From Variovorax beijingensis (GTDB lineage: Bacteria > Pseudomonadota > Gammaproteobacteria > Burkholderiales > Burkholderiaceae_C): 64,000 bases of DNA. Within the stretch, counting starts at the first letter, position 1. The number at the start of each line of letters is the position of its first letter. The notes beneath the pieces were generated by a model that ran no database searches, was not told the origin of the DNA, and saw only the letters and a list, made by a program, of their open reading frames with translations. Location of the stretch: NCBI RefSeq assembly GCF_003951285.1, contig NZ_RXFQ01000011.1:62001-126000 (forward strand), read 5' to 3'. This document shows positions 42,451 to 51,906 of the stretch, one piece after another. The translations under genes and the position numbers were made by a program.

Positions 42451-43548
42451 TCACGGGCGCAGCCAGCGCGGCACCTTGAATCGCACGATCATCAGGTAGG
42501 CGCCCACGTAGGTCGTGACGAACAGCAGGCAGAACAGCATCAGCACGATGGTGTTGTTCCAGAACAGCACCGCCGGCACCACCGACAGCGCGGCGAACAT
42601 CCAGAGGTAGGGCGAGGTCCGGTTGTTGCGGGCGAGCAATTGCCGCGCCTCGTCGTCCGCGAACGCCACGCGCACGATGCGCCGGAAGATCAGCTGGTGG
42701 AAATGCAGCGCGTCGGCAGTGCCGGGCGACTGCCCGCGCGCGAGCTTGCGGTAGATGGAGAACAGCGTCTCCCACACCGGGTAGATCAGCAGCAGCATCG
42801 GGAACCACGGCGAGACGACGCGGTGACGCTGGACCAGCGTCACGCAGGCCAGCGCAATCACCATGCCCCACACGTAGGCGCCGCCGTCGCCGGCAAAGAT
42901 CTTGCCGCGCGGATAGTTCCAGATCAGGAAGCCGATGGTGGCGCCGACCAGGCAGACCATCATGGCCGCGAGCTGGCGGTCGCCCACCTGCAGCGCCACG
43001 TGCGAAATGGCAAGGCACACCAGCACCGCCACGGTGCCGGCCAGCCCGTTGTAGCCGTCGATGATGTTGAAGGCATGCGGCAGCCCGCCGATGGCCAGGG
43101 CCGCGAACAGCACGGCGCCGTACGGCACCATGGCCAGCCAGCCGTCGACCGTCTCGATGCCGGTGCGCGACAGGCCAAGGCCCAGCACCCAGCACGCCAG
43201 CAGGGCGGAGCCGATGGTCAGCGCCAGCCGGTAACGCACCTTGACGTTCTGCGTCACGTCTTCGACGATGCCGCCGATGACCGCCGGCGCAATGCACAGC
43301 AGCGTGAGCATCGAGGTCTTGAGCGGCCAGGACACGTTGAACGGGTCGGTGCCGGTGATGCCGGAGGCCAGCCAGGCCACGCCCATGCCAAGCAGGATGC
43401 CCGCCCCCCCGAGCCGCGGCACGTGGCCCTTGTGGAAGCGCTGGGGCATGTCCGCGCCATAGAGCCGGGCGTGCCTGCGCGCGCGGCGCATGAACACCTG
43501 GACCCCGAAGGCGGAGACGAAGAAACTGATGACGATCAGAGCAATCAT
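42451..43548 (-). CDS. WecA/WbpL-like polyprenyl-phosphate sugar-1-phosphate transferase
   Basis: A 365-aa inner-membrane protein with about ten or eleven hydrophobic segments, of the MraY/WecA family. HAFNIIDGYNGLAG, AGDGGAYVWG and HFHQLIFRRIV match its catalytic and nucleotide-sugar loops. It should move a sugar phosphate (often GlcNAc or QuiNAc) from a UDP-sugar to undecaprenyl phosphate, starting a surface polysaccharide. I began it at the ATG at 43548; a longer reading through the intergenic gap has no support. It is divergent from a GT2 gene, 45 bases away. Confidence 0.88.
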   Translation of the reverse strand: MIALIVISFFVSAFGVQVFMRRARRHARLYGADMPQRFHKGHVPRLGGAGILLGMGVAWLASGITGTDPFNVSWPLKTSMLTLLCIAPAVIGGIVEDVTQNVKVRYRLALTIGSALLACWVLGLGLSRTGIETVDGWLAMVPYGAVLFAALAIGGLPHAFNIIDGYNGLAGTVAVLVCLAISHVALQVGDRQLAAMMVCLVGATIGFLIWNYPRGKIFAGDGGAYVWGMVIALACVTLVQRHRVVSPWFPMLLLIYPVWETLFSIYRKLARGQSPGTADALHFHQLIFRRIVRVAFADDEARQLLARNNRTSPYLWMFAALSVVPAVLFWNNTIVLMLFCLLFVTTYVGAYLMIVRFKVPRWLRP

Positions 43549-43593
43549 GTGTGGGTGTTGGGGAACCCTAGAATTCCCGAGCGAAATTAGACC

Positions 43594-44352
43594 ATGCCAG
43601 CGCCCCCTTCCCCTTCTTCCCCCCCGATCACCATTTCGATCGTCAGCCACGGCCAGCTCGCGCTGGTGCGCCCGCTGCTCGAGCAGCTGGACCGTTTCTG
43701 CCGCAGTTCGACCGCCAAGGTGGTGCTCACGCTGAACATCCCCGAACCCGACGTGCTGGCCGGCCTGGAATGGGGTTTTGCGGTCGAGCGGATCGAAAAC
43801 GCGAGCCCCAAGGGCTTTGGCGCCAACCACAACCAGGCCTTCGAGCACTGCGACACACCCTGGTTCCTGGTGCTCAACCCCGACATCCGCCTGGACGGCG
43901 ACGTGCTGGCGCCGCTGATGGCCCAGGCCGCCCCCGACGCCGGCCTGCTGACGCCGCGCATCCTCGAGCCCGGCCGCAGCACGCCCGAGCAGCACCGCGC
44001 CATCATCACGCCGCTCGAGATCCTCACGCGCCGCAAGCCAGGGTACGTGCGCCCGGTGGTGCCGGACTGGATTCCGGGCCTGTTCATGCTGTTCCGCAGC
44101 CAGGCCTACCGCCAGATCGGGGGCTTCGACGAGCGCTTCTTCATGTACGGCGAAGACTTCGACATCTGCGCCCGGACCCAACTGGCGGGCTGGAAGCTGC
44201 AGGTGGGAGAAGACCTGCTCGCGCGCCACGAGGCCCAGCGCGCCAGCCGCAGCAGCAGGAAGCACCTTTACTGGCACGTGACCAGCCTGCTCAAGGTGTG
44301 GACCTCGGGCGCGTTCTGGCGCTACCTGCGGACCCGATCCCGCGGGGCCTGA
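43594..44352 (+). CDS. GT2 family glycosyltransferase (rhamnosyltransferase-like)
   Basis: A 252-aa short GT2 enzyme. TISIVSHGQLALVRP opens the nucleotide-binding fold, WFLVLNPDIRLDGD gives the metal-binding DxD-like site, and FFMYGEDFDICAR is the conserved ED motif. Similar proteins are annotated rhamnosyltransferase. It has no membrane segment. It precedes the acyltransferase gene by 86 bases on the same strand. The sugar donor is not shown by sequence. Confidence 0.87.
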   Translation: MPAPPSPSSPPITISIVSHGQLALVRPLLEQLDRFCRSSTAKVVLTLNIPEPDVLAGLEWGFAVERIENASPKGFGANHNQAFEHCDTPWFLVLNPDIRLDGDVLAPLMAQAAPDAGLLTPRILEPGRSTPEQHRAIITPLEILTRRKPGYVRPVVPDWIPGLFMLFRSQAYRQIGGFDERFFMYGEDFDICARTQLAGWKLQVGEDLLARHEAQRASRSSRKHLYWHVTSLLKVWTSGAFWRYLRTRSRGA

Positions 44353-44438
44353 AAAAAGCCGCGCCCGCATTTGCGCAGACAATCCGGGGCCGGGAAGCCA
44401 GCAGAGACCGCAGGCGCCGTCCCCTCCCAACCACGACG

Positions 44439-46490
44439 ATGACGACCACGAGCAGCCCGACAGCCCCGCAGGAACATGCCCACCTGCTCCACCCCAAGTA
44501 CCGACCCGACATCGACGGCCTGCGCGCCGTCGCCGTGCTCTCCGTGCTCGGCTACCACGCGTTTCCGCAGTGGATCAAGGGCGGCTTCATCGGGGTCGAC
44601 ATCTTCTTCGTCATCTCGGGCTTCCTGATCACCACGATCATCCTGGGCAGCTTCGAGGGCGACGGGTTTAGCTACCGCGAGTTCTACGCCCGCCGGGTGA
44701 AGCGCATCTTTCCGGCGCTGGTGCTGGTGCTGGCGGCGACCTTTGCCTTCGGCTGGTATGCGCTGCTGCCGCACGAGTGGGAGCAGCTCGGAAAGCACGT
44801 GGCGGCGGGTGCCGGCTTCGTCTCGAACTTCGCCTTCTGGAGCGAGGCCGGCTACTTCGACAATGCGGCCGAGACCAAGCCGCTGCTGCACCTGTGGTCG
44901 CTGGCCATCGAGGAGCAGTTCTACATCTTCTGGCCCGTGCTGCTGGGCCTGGCGTGGAAGCGCAAGTGGCGCGTGCTCGCGGTGGTGGGCACGGTGGCGG
45001 CCATGTCGTTCCTGCTCAACGTCACGACCATCCACAGCCACCGCACGGCGGCCTTCTATTCGCCGCTGTCGCGCTTCTGGGAGCTGATGATCGGCGGCAT
45101 GCTGGCGTACATGCGGCTGCACCGGCCCCTGCCCAAGCCGGGCTGGGGACGCCATGCGCAGTCGATTGCCGGGCTGGTGCTGATCGGCCTGGGCCTCGCC
45201 TACATCCGCGGCGGCAAGGCTTTTCCGGGGTTCTGGGCCATCCTGCCCACGCTGGGCGCGTTCTACTGCATTGCGGCCGGCCCGACCGGCGTGCTCAACC
45301 GCTACGTGCTCGCCTCGAAGCCGATGGTGTGGGTCGGCCTCATCAGCTATCCGCTGTACCTCTGGCACTGGCCGCTGCTGGTCTACGCGCGCATCGTCGA
45401 GGGCGACGTGCCGTCCAACGGCCTGCGCGCGCTGATGCTGCTCGCCGCCTTCGTGCTGGCCTGGCTGACCTACCGCTTCGTCGAGCGCGGCACCCGCCGC
45501 AGCGAGAACGACACCGTGATCTCGGTGCTGGTGGCGCTGATGGTGGGCTTCGTGGTGCTGGGCACGCTGGCGGCCACGCGCTACTACGTGGGGCGGCACA
45601 GCGACCCCTACTTCAACAAGACGGCCGCGGCCGCCAAGGACTGGGGCTACCCGGACGGGCTGAGCCCCATCAAGGTCGATGGCGAGGTGCTGCAGCAGAT
45701 CGGCCACGGCAAGCGCCGGGTGCTCCTCTTCGGCGACAGCCACATCGAGCAATACGGCCCGCGCGCCGTGGAACTGAGCAAGATCGCGCCCGACACCCTC
45801 GATTCGCTCTCGTTCGCCACCTGGGGCGCCTGCCCGCCCATTCCCAATGTGGTCGACGAAAAGAACAACCTCTGCGGCGAGCGCCGCGACGGCGCCATGC
45901 GCCTGGCCATCAGCGACAAGTTCGACGCGGTGGTGTTCGGCGGCTGCTGGAACTGCTACTTCTCGGAAACCGGCAAGCCCAACGCCGCGAACGCCGATGC
46001 GGACCGCTACTACTACTTCGACGGCAAGACCAAGCGCCGCTTCATGGGCGGCGGCGGCGTGGACTTTGCGCTCAACATGCTCGAGGCGGTGATGACGAAC
46101 CTTGCCAAGCACAAGCAGGTGTACCTGGTGCTGGACAACCCGGTGGGGGAAGGGTATGGGCCGGAGGAATTCGTGAAGGGAGGGCGGCTCGGCAACATGA
46201 GCGTAGCGCCGATGTCGCCCACGACGGAATGGGTTTCAGCGCAAAGGGCCCTCCACGAGCGCATGCGCCAGATCGCGATCCGCAGCGGCGCCATCGTGAT
46301 CGACCCGATACCGACGCTTTGCAAGGGCAACCAGTGCACCCGGGCGGACGCCGACGCCACGCCCATCTACAAGGACGCGGGGCACTTGCGGGCTGAGTAC
46401 GTGCGCAAGTTTGCAACGTACATCGACGTGGCGATGAGCACGCAGAAGCAGCAGCAAACACCCGCAACCGTGCCGGTCACGGGGCGCTAG
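44439..46490 (+). CDS. OafA-type acyltransferase with SGNH hydrolase domain
   Basis: A 683-aa inner-membrane protein. The first 375 residues form an Acyl_transf_3 domain with RPDIDGLRAVAVLSVLGYHA (catalytic His40) and about ten membrane segments. A soluble SGNH domain follows, with LLFGDSHIEQYG (Ser434) and a later DAGHL block. Proteins with this pairing O-acetylate surface polysaccharides or O-antigen. The ATG at 44439 gives MTTTSSPTAP; a longer upstream reading crosses the end of the GT2 gene and lacks support. Confidence 0.9.
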   Translation: MTTTSSPTAPQEHAHLLHPKYRPDIDGLRAVAVLSVLGYHAFPQWIKGGFIGVDIFFVISGFLITTIILGSFEGDGFSYREFYARRVKRIFPALVLVLAATFAFGWYALLPHEWEQLGKHVAAGAGFVSNFAFWSEAGYFDNAAETKPLLHLWSLAIEEQFYIFWPVLLGLAWKRKWRVLAVVGTVAAMSFLLNVTTIHSHRTAAFYSPLSRFWELMIGGMLAYMRLHRPLPKPGWGRHAQSIAGLVLIGLGLAYIRGGKAFPGFWAILPTLGAFYCIAAGPTGVLNRYVLASKPMVWVGLISYPLYLWHWPLLVYARIVEGDVPSNGLRALMLLAAFVLAWLTYRFVERGTRRSENDTVISVLVALMVGFVVLGTLAATRYYVGRHSDPYFNKTAAAAKDWGYPDGLSPIKVDGEVLQQIGHGKRRVLLFGDSHIEQYGPRAVELSKIAPDTLDSLSFATWGACPPIPNVVDEKNNLCGERRDGAMRLAISDKFDAVVFGGCWNCYFSETGKPNAANADADRYYYFDGKTKRRFMGGGGVDFALNMLEAVMTNLAKHKQVYLVLDNPVGEGYGPEEFVKGGRLGNMSVAPMSPTTEWVSAQRALHERMRQIAIRSGAIVIDPIPTLCKGNQCTRADADATPIYKDAGHLRAEYVRKFATYIDVAMSTQKQQQTPATVPVTGR

Positions 46491-46493
46491 AAC

Positions 46494-47552
46494 TCAGGAA
46501 TAGAGCTTTCGCAAGCTGCGCACACCCGGCAGCCGCGTGATCGCCCCGACCAGGCGCACCATGCCGGGGGAACTGTGCTTCAGCAGAAACAGCGTGGCCC
46601 GCAGTCGCAGCTTTTTCTTGCGGCCGACATAGGGGTTGGCCAGCACCATCGCGCCGTACTCGAAGAGGATCGCGGTCATTTCCTCGCGGTACTGGTCGTC
46701 GTTCTTGATCGACTCGATCGCATGGTTGACGAAGTACGGCTGGAATCGAGGCACGAGGCAATCGCGGAAGTAGTAGCGCCCGCGCTGGTGCTCGTCGGGG
46801 AACATCTGCACCAGCTTCTTGAAGTACTTGAAGCGGCTGCGGATCATGCGAATGCCGAACGAGGTGCTTGCCGTATGGATGCACCACACCGTCACGGCCT
46901 TGTCGACAAAGTAATTGCTGTAGCCCTTGCGGAACACGCGCAGGAAGAGGTCGTCGTCCTCGAAGCCCATGAACTGCGAGTCGAACCCGCCCACGGCCTC
47001 GAAGGCCTTGCGGCTGATCAGCGTCGCCGATGGCAGCACGAACATGTCGTGCCGCAGCAGGTCATTGATGTTTCGCTTGGGATGCGTTGCATGCTCCTTC
47101 ACAACGCCGGTCCGGATCACGTTTCCATCGGCGTCGGCTTCGTACAGGTCGGCATAGACAAAACCGAAGAGCCGGTCGTCCTGTGGGATCGAAGACGCCA
47201 ACGTCTCGATGTGGTTGGGCAGGTAGAAGTCGTCCTGATCCAGAAAGCAGATGAAGTCGGAGGTGGACGCTGCCACCCCGGCGTTGCGTGCGGAGCCTTG
47301 CCCTCCATTTTCCTTGTCGAGAATGCGGAAAGGATAGCGCGTCGCAAGCCCGTCGAGCGCCGCGCGCTCCTCTGGCCGCGAGCCATCGTTCACCACAATC
47401 ACCTCGGCCGCGGGCACAGATTGCTCGAACACGCTACGCACCGAGCGCTCGATGAAATCGGCGCCGTTGTAGAACGGAATGATCACCACCACGCTGGGCC
47501 ACAGGGGCATGGATTCGATGGCGGGCACGGCGGGGGCGTTCGTTGGGGTCAT
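46494..47552 (-). CDS. GT2 family glycosyltransferase
   Basis: A 352-aa enzyme. VVVIIPFYNGADFIERSV is the nucleotide-sugar motif, VVNDGS follows, and FLDQDDFYLP is the DxD-type metal site; MGFEDDDLFLRVF supplies the ED motif. The carboxy third is helical and basic. It lies just beyond the acyltransferase stop (convergent), and is the last of three minus-strand glycosyltransferase genes. The ribosome-binding site is weak. The transferred sugar is unknown. Confidence 0.88.
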   Translation of the reverse strand: MTPTNAPAVPAIESMPLWPSVVVIIPFYNGADFIERSVRSVFEQSVPAAEVIVVNDGSRPEERAALDGLATRYPFRILDKENGGQGSARNAGVAASTSDFICFLDQDDFYLPNHIETLASSIPQDDRLFGFVYADLYEADADGNVIRTGVVKEHATHPKRNINDLLRHDMFVLPSATLISRKAFEAVGGFDSQFMGFEDDDLFLRVFRKGYSNYFVDKAVTVWCIHTASTSFGIRMIRSRFKYFKKLVQMFPDEHQRGRYYFRDCLVPRFQPYFVNHAIESIKNDDQYREEMTAILFEYGAMVLANPYVGRKKKLRLRATLFLLKHSSPGMVRLVGAITRLPGVRSLRKLYS

Positions 47553-47580
47553 TTTTTTGCTTGGCTCTGTTGGGGCGAGC

Positions 47581-48585
47581 CTACACAGATTCGAAGAGGT
47601 CGCGGACCACGCCGCGTACGCCGCGGCCGAACTTGTCGTAGCGGCCCGTCATGGCTTCGCGAAAGATGGGGATGCACCGCGCCAGCCGCGACGCGGGCAA
47701 TGCGGCCCGAAAGCGCTGATGCTCGATCTTGCTGCGGACCTTGGCAATGATTTCGGGCGAGACGCGATCGCCGATCTGCAAAAGACGCTCCAGGAGAAGT
47801 TCGGCCTTGATGGCACGCTCGACATGCGTATTTCCCCGCGATGCAAGCGCCTTGCGGATCTTGCCGACGAAAGTGTCGCGCCGCGCGCCAATCTGGTTGG
47901 ACTCATGCTGGCGATAGTCGATGAGCGGCTGCTCCAGCAGGTCGACCCGTCCCACCGTCGACGCCACGATGCCCAGCCATTCGTCGTGGACCCACTCAGG
48001 GGGAAATGGCAAGGCGTCTGCAAGCAGCGACCGGCGAAATACCGTGGTCGCTCCGGTGACGAGATTCCGGCGAAGAAACACGTCGAAAGCACGGCCCCCA
48101 TGGATGCCCTCGACTTCCGATCGAGTGACCTCGAGCGCGTGGAACAGGGACTGGTTGAGGTCGTTCCCGCCTGCATCGACAAGGCGCGCGTCGGTATGCA
48201 GCAGCAGCAGATTCTCATCCTGCTGAAAGCGCGCCACCATGTGCGCGAGCCGATCGGGCACCCACACATCGTCTTGGTCGCTCAGCGCAATCAGCTCGCG
48301 GGTGCAGGCGCTGATGGCCTGCTCGAAATTCTTGACGACCCGCAAGGGGGTGGCGTTCTTCAGCACCCGCAGCGCCACCGGATACCCCGGCCGTTCGACA
48401 GCGCATTCGGCCACCGTAGCGCGAACCACCTCCACCGAGTCATCTCGGGAGGCGTCGTCCGAGAGCACGATCTCGACTGGTGGAAGAGTTTGCAGGCAGA
48501 TGCTGCGCACCTGCTCGCGCAGGAAGCGAGCACCGTTGTGTGTGCAGAGCGCGACGGAGACTTCGAGGGGACGGGCGGTGTTCAT
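47581..48585 (-). CDS. GT2 family glycosyltransferase (rhamnosyltransferase-like)
   Basis: A 334-aa enzyme with VSVALCTHNGARFLREQVRS at the amino end, LSDDASRDDS and ALSDQDDVWVPDRL (DxD region), as in bacterial rhamnosyltransferases of dTDP- or GDP-rhamnose polymers. I chose the ATG at 48585 because it overlaps the upstream gene's stop by four bases; a GTG at 48606 would extend it by seven residues. It is coupled to the 602-aa transferase. Confidence 0.87.
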   Translation of the reverse strand: MNTARPLEVSVALCTHNGARFLREQVRSICLQTLPPVEIVLSDDASRDDSVEVVRATVAECAVERPGYPVALRVLKNATPLRVVKNFEQAISACTRELIALSDQDDVWVPDRLAHMVARFQQDENLLLLHTDARLVDAGGNDLNQSLFHALEVTRSEVEGIHGGRAFDVFLRRNLVTGATTVFRRSLLADALPFPPEWVHDEWLGIVASTVGRVDLLEQPLIDYRQHESNQIGARRDTFVGKIRKALASRGNTHVERAIKAELLLERLLQIGDRVSPEIIAKVRSKIEHQRFRAALPASRLARCIPIFREAMTGRYDKFGRGVRGVVRDLFESV

Positions 48586-50390
48586 AGGGATGTACGCGGC
48601 GGCCACGCAAGATCGAAATCTTCGCTATCGAGCGTCAGGTTGGGGTTGTAGGCTGGATCGTGCGCGATGAGCTTGCCCCAGCGGTCCTGCATGACCGCTG
48701 CCTCGGTGGCCAGTCGATTCCGCGACTCGGCCGCCACTTCGAGTCCGCGCGTGGCCGATTCGTGGTGCAGCAGTTCGGCCCAGGGCGTCCAGACATTGCG
48801 AAAGCCGGCTTCACGCAAGCGCAGGCAGAAATCGACGTCGTTGTAGGCCACGCCAAGATGCGCCTCGTCGAGCCCTCCCACTTGCTCGTAAAGCGCCTTG
48901 CGCACGACCAGGCAGGCGGCAGTCACGGCGCTGAAAGACTGCGCAAGCTGCGCACGTCCGCCATGGCCGGGATCCGAACGAGCCAGGTGCTTGTGGGCGT
49001 GGCCTGCGATGCCGCCGACACCGAGAATCACGCCCCCGTGCTGGACAGTCATGTCGGGATAAAGCAGCTTCGCGCCGACAGCACCCACCCCCGGCTGCAA
49101 GGCAACCGACACCATCTCCGCGAGCCAGTCCGGCGAGACGACCTCGATATCGTTGTTGAGCAGCGCAACAAGCTCGCCCTGCGCCCTTGCAACCGCCGCA
49201 TTGTTCAGCGCCGAATAGTTGAATGGACGCTCGTCGCGGATGACGGTGATGCCCTGCTGCGCATCAAGCTCGGCAAAGTAGGCGAGCGCTTCCGGGTCGT
49301 CCGATCCGTTGTCGACCAGCAGGATTTCGTAGTTCGGATAGTCCGTCTCGAACACAACGCTCTCGATGCACTGCCGCACCAGCGGCAAAGCGTTGCGCGT
49401 CGGGATGATGAGTGAAACCAGCGGCGGCGAAGAGGGCAACACATAGCGGGTGCGATAACCAAACTGTGTGGCCTCAGCCCTGGCCGCAGTGCCGATGCGC
49501 TCGAAATGGGCATTCAGCACGGCAACGCCGTCCGGCCGGCCATCGAGCTTGCCCCCGGAAGCACAGCGGTGGGCGAGCACGTGTGGGATGTGACGTATCT
49601 GCTCGCTGCCAACGCGCTCCACGCAGCGCAGCGCGAGGTCGTAGCCCTGCTCTGGAGGCGGCAACTCCGCACGAACTCCGCCGGCTTCATCGAACAGGCC
49701 GGCCTCCATGGCAATCCATGAAGAAAAGAGATTGCGCCCCAGGAAAAGGTCCGGATTCCAGTCAGGCTTGAAAAAGGGATCGACGCGCCGCCCGTTCACA
49801 TCCAGTTCGTCTTCGTCGGCATAGATCAAGCGGGCCTCGGGGTGCGCAGCGACTTGTTGGGCAATAGCCCACAGCGCGTGCGGCGGCAGTGTGCAGCCTG
49901 CTTCGATCCAGATGACCCAGTCGGCGGCAGCCGCAGCCTTGAAGCCGCCGGGCAATGACCCGGCCGCCCGCCTCGTCCATTCGTTGTACAGCAGTGCGTC
50001 AAGTGAGCCTACGCCCAGTTCGCCCGCGGGCAGCAGCAGCAAACGCGGACGCTTCGGCCAGGCATCGATTTCCCGGCGCTTGCGATCGCGGTCGGCCGTA
50101 TCGATCCTGTCGTAGCGCTCGACCCAATCGGTGTAGTCTCCGCGTTCCTCAACCTGCGGCAAGGACGCACCCCGCACGATGCGTTGAAAATGCCGGCTCG
50201 CCCAGCGCAGCGGCGCCGTGATGCGCCAACTGGTCGACCGCTGCATCCCCAGGATCTGCGCTTCCAGGGACTTCGTCTCGTGCTCGAGCAACGCGATCTG
50301 GCGCTGAAGCTGCGCACTGCTCAAGCCGCTCTCAAGCCCCCGTCGCCGGATATGGGGCTGCGCGGCTGGCAGCGTGGGCTTACTGAACAT
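48582..50390 (-). CDS. Glycosyltransferase with coiled-coil and two GT2-like domains
   Basis: A 602-aa enzyme. A coiled coil covers about 20-52. A first, divergent GT2-like domain has LIYADEDELDVNG at 188-200. The second GT2 domain (about 325-550) has VSLIIPTRN, LLNNDIEVVS, GAKLLYPDMTVQHGG and YNDVDFCLRL. It is a paralogue of the proteins at 35122-36984 and the front half of 53516-57565. It is divergent from manC, 97 bases away, and leads the minus-strand set of three transferases. Confidence 0.87.
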   Translation of the reverse strand: MFSKPTLPAAQPHIRRRGLESGLSSAQLQRQIALLEHETKSLEAQILGMQRSTSWRITAPLRWASRHFQRIVRGASLPQVEERGDYTDWVERYDRIDTADRDRKRREIDAWPKRPRLLLLPAGELGVGSLDALLYNEWTRRAAGSLPGGFKAAAAADWVIWIEAGCTLPPHALWAIAQQVAAHPEARLIYADEDELDVNGRRVDPFFKPDWNPDLFLGRNLFSSWIAMEAGLFDEAGGVRAELPPPEQGYDLALRCVERVGSEQIRHIPHVLAHRCASGGKLDGRPDGVAVLNAHFERIGTAARAEATQFGYRTRYVLPSSPPLVSLIIPTRNALPLVRQCIESVVFETDYPNYEILLVDNGSDDPEALAYFAELDAQQGITVIRDERPFNYSALNNAAVARAQGELVALLNNDIEVVSPDWLAEMVSVALQPGVGAVGAKLLYPDMTVQHGGVILGVGGIAGHAHKHLARSDPGHGGRAQLAQSFSAVTAACLVVRKALYEQVGGLDEAHLGVAYNDVDFCLRLREAGFRNVWTPWAELLHHESATRGLEVAAESRNRLATEAAVMQDRWGKLIAHDPAYNPNLTLDSEDFDLAWPPRTSL

Positions 50391-50427
50391 TGCTCGAGGT
50401 CATCACGAAAGAAGCGGCTTCCACTGG

Positions 50428-50456
50428 TTACCGGCCCCGGAAACCGGAGCCGGTAA
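50428..50456. promoter_or_regulatory. Inverted repeat in the manC leader
   Basis: TTACCGGC (50428-50435) and GCCGGTAA (50449-50456) form an 8-bp perfect dyad with a 13-base spacer that itself contains CCGGAAACCGG. It stands 31 bases before the manC start in the gap between divergent glycan genes. It could be an RNA hairpin or an operator; I see no U-tract. Confidence 0.45.
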
Positions 50457-50487
50457 AATTATCCTCTTCTTCACACACCTATAAAAA

Positions 50488-51906
50488 ATGCGCGTCCTTT
50501 CAGTTGTGCTCTCGGGAGGGGCCGGTTCCCGGCTTTGGCCAGCATCGCGGCAGGCTTTTCCCAAGCCTTTCATGAAGCTTGGGGAGTCGACCTTGCTACA
50601 GCAGGCCGTCGAGCGCGGCCAGGCGTGCGGAACCGGCGATCTCATGATCGTCACCAACAAGGATCATGTGTTCCTCACGAAGGACGTGCTGGGGCAGATG
50701 GTAGACCCGCCCCAAACGACGCTGCTGCTCGAGCCAAAGGGCCGAAACACGGGTCCGGCGATCGCCCTTGCGGCGTTGCAATGCATCCGCCAGTACAGCG
50801 GCGACACGGTCATGCTGGTGCTCTCTGCCGACCACCTGGTGCCGGACGTCGAGGCCTTCGTGGCCAGTGCGCAGCAGGCATTCCGTCTCGCAACGCGGGG
50901 TGCCCTGGTGGTCTTCGGGATCAACCCGACCAGTCCGGACACCGGCTTCGGCTATGTCGAAGTTGCCAAGGTTTCGCGAGAAGCGCAGCCAGTCAAGCGC
51001 TTCGTGGAAAAACCCGATCTCGAGACCGCGCAGGAATATCTGGCCACCGGCCGCTATTACTGGAACAGCGGAATGTTCTGCTTCACGGCCGATGCCATCG
51101 TCGCAGCCTTCGAAAAGTATGCGCCGGAGCTTTTGGCGGCAGCGCGCAGAACGCTCGACTCGGCACAAGAAGCCAACGGCGCCATGCAGTTCGACCTGCA
51201 CTCCTTTGGACTTCAGCCGGACATCAGCATTGACTATGCCGTCATGGAAGCGGCAGACAACGTTCATGTGGTGCCGGCCAAATTCGGTTGGAGCGACGTG
51301 GGCTCCTGGCCGGCAGTTGCCAGCGCGCATACCCCTGATGCGAGCGGCAACACCATGCCTTCGGACGCCGTGGCAATCGACACCACGGGCACCCACGTGC
51401 AAGTCGACAGCCACGGTCCCAAGCTGGTTGCCACGTTGGGCGTGCACGACCTCGTGATTGTCGACACGCCTGATGCACTGCTGGTCGCCCACAAAAGCAG
51501 CGCCCAGAAAGTCAAGAAAATCGTCGACATCCTCAAAGAACGCAAGCACGAAGCCGTCACCCTGCCCGCAGTGGTCCATCGCCCCTGGGGGACTTATGCT
51601 GCCTTGAAGGAAGAGGACAGCTATAAAGTGAAGCGCATCACCGTGAAACCCGGTGAATCGCTGTCATTGCAGTTTCACCATCAACGCGCAGAACACTGGG
51701 TTGTGGTCCAGGGGCGCGGCATCGTGCAAATCGGCGAAGTGGAGCATGAGACCCTTCCCGGCCAGTACCGCTATATTCCATTGAGAGAAAAACACCGCTT
51801 GACCAATACAGGCCAAGAAGAGCTGGTACTCATCGAAGTCCAGTGTGGCGACTACCTTGGCGAAGACGACATCGTTCGTCTCGCAGACACCTACGGACGC
51901 GCATGA
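50488..51906 (+). CDS. manC: Mannose-1-phosphate guanylyltransferase/mannose-6-phosphate isomerase
   Basis: A 472-aa bifunctional enzyme. The pyrophosphorylase domain (about 1-285) opens VVLSGGAGSRLWPASRQAFP and has FVEKP for sugar binding. The carboxy cupin domain has RPWGTYAALKEEDSYKVKRI and QFHHQRAEHW metal-binding histidines, the isomerase-type half. It makes GDP-mannose, the precursor for Gmd and Rmd downstream. No Shine-Dalgarno sequence is evident before the ATG. Its stop overlaps the wzm start by four bases (51903-51906). Confidence 0.95.
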   Translation: MRVLSVVLSGGAGSRLWPASRQAFPKPFMKLGESTLLQQAVERGQACGTGDLMIVTNKDHVFLTKDVLGQMVDPPQTTLLLEPKGRNTGPAIALAALQCIRQYSGDTVMLVLSADHLVPDVEAFVASAQQAFRLATRGALVVFGINPTSPDTGFGYVEVAKVSREAQPVKRFVEKPDLETAQEYLATGRYYWNSGMFCFTADAIVAAFEKYAPELLAAARRTLDSAQEANGAMQFDLHSFGLQPDISIDYAVMEAADNVHVVPAKFGWSDVGSWPAVASAHTPDASGNTMPSDAVAIDTTGTHVQVDSHGPKLVATLGVHDLVIVDTPDALLVAHKSSAQKVKKIVDILKERKHEAVTLPAVVHRPWGTYAALKEEDSYKVKRITVKPGESLSLQFHHQRAEHWVVVQGRGIVQIGEVEHETLPGQYRYIPLREKHRLTNTGQEELVLIEVQCGDYLGEDDIVRLADTYGRA

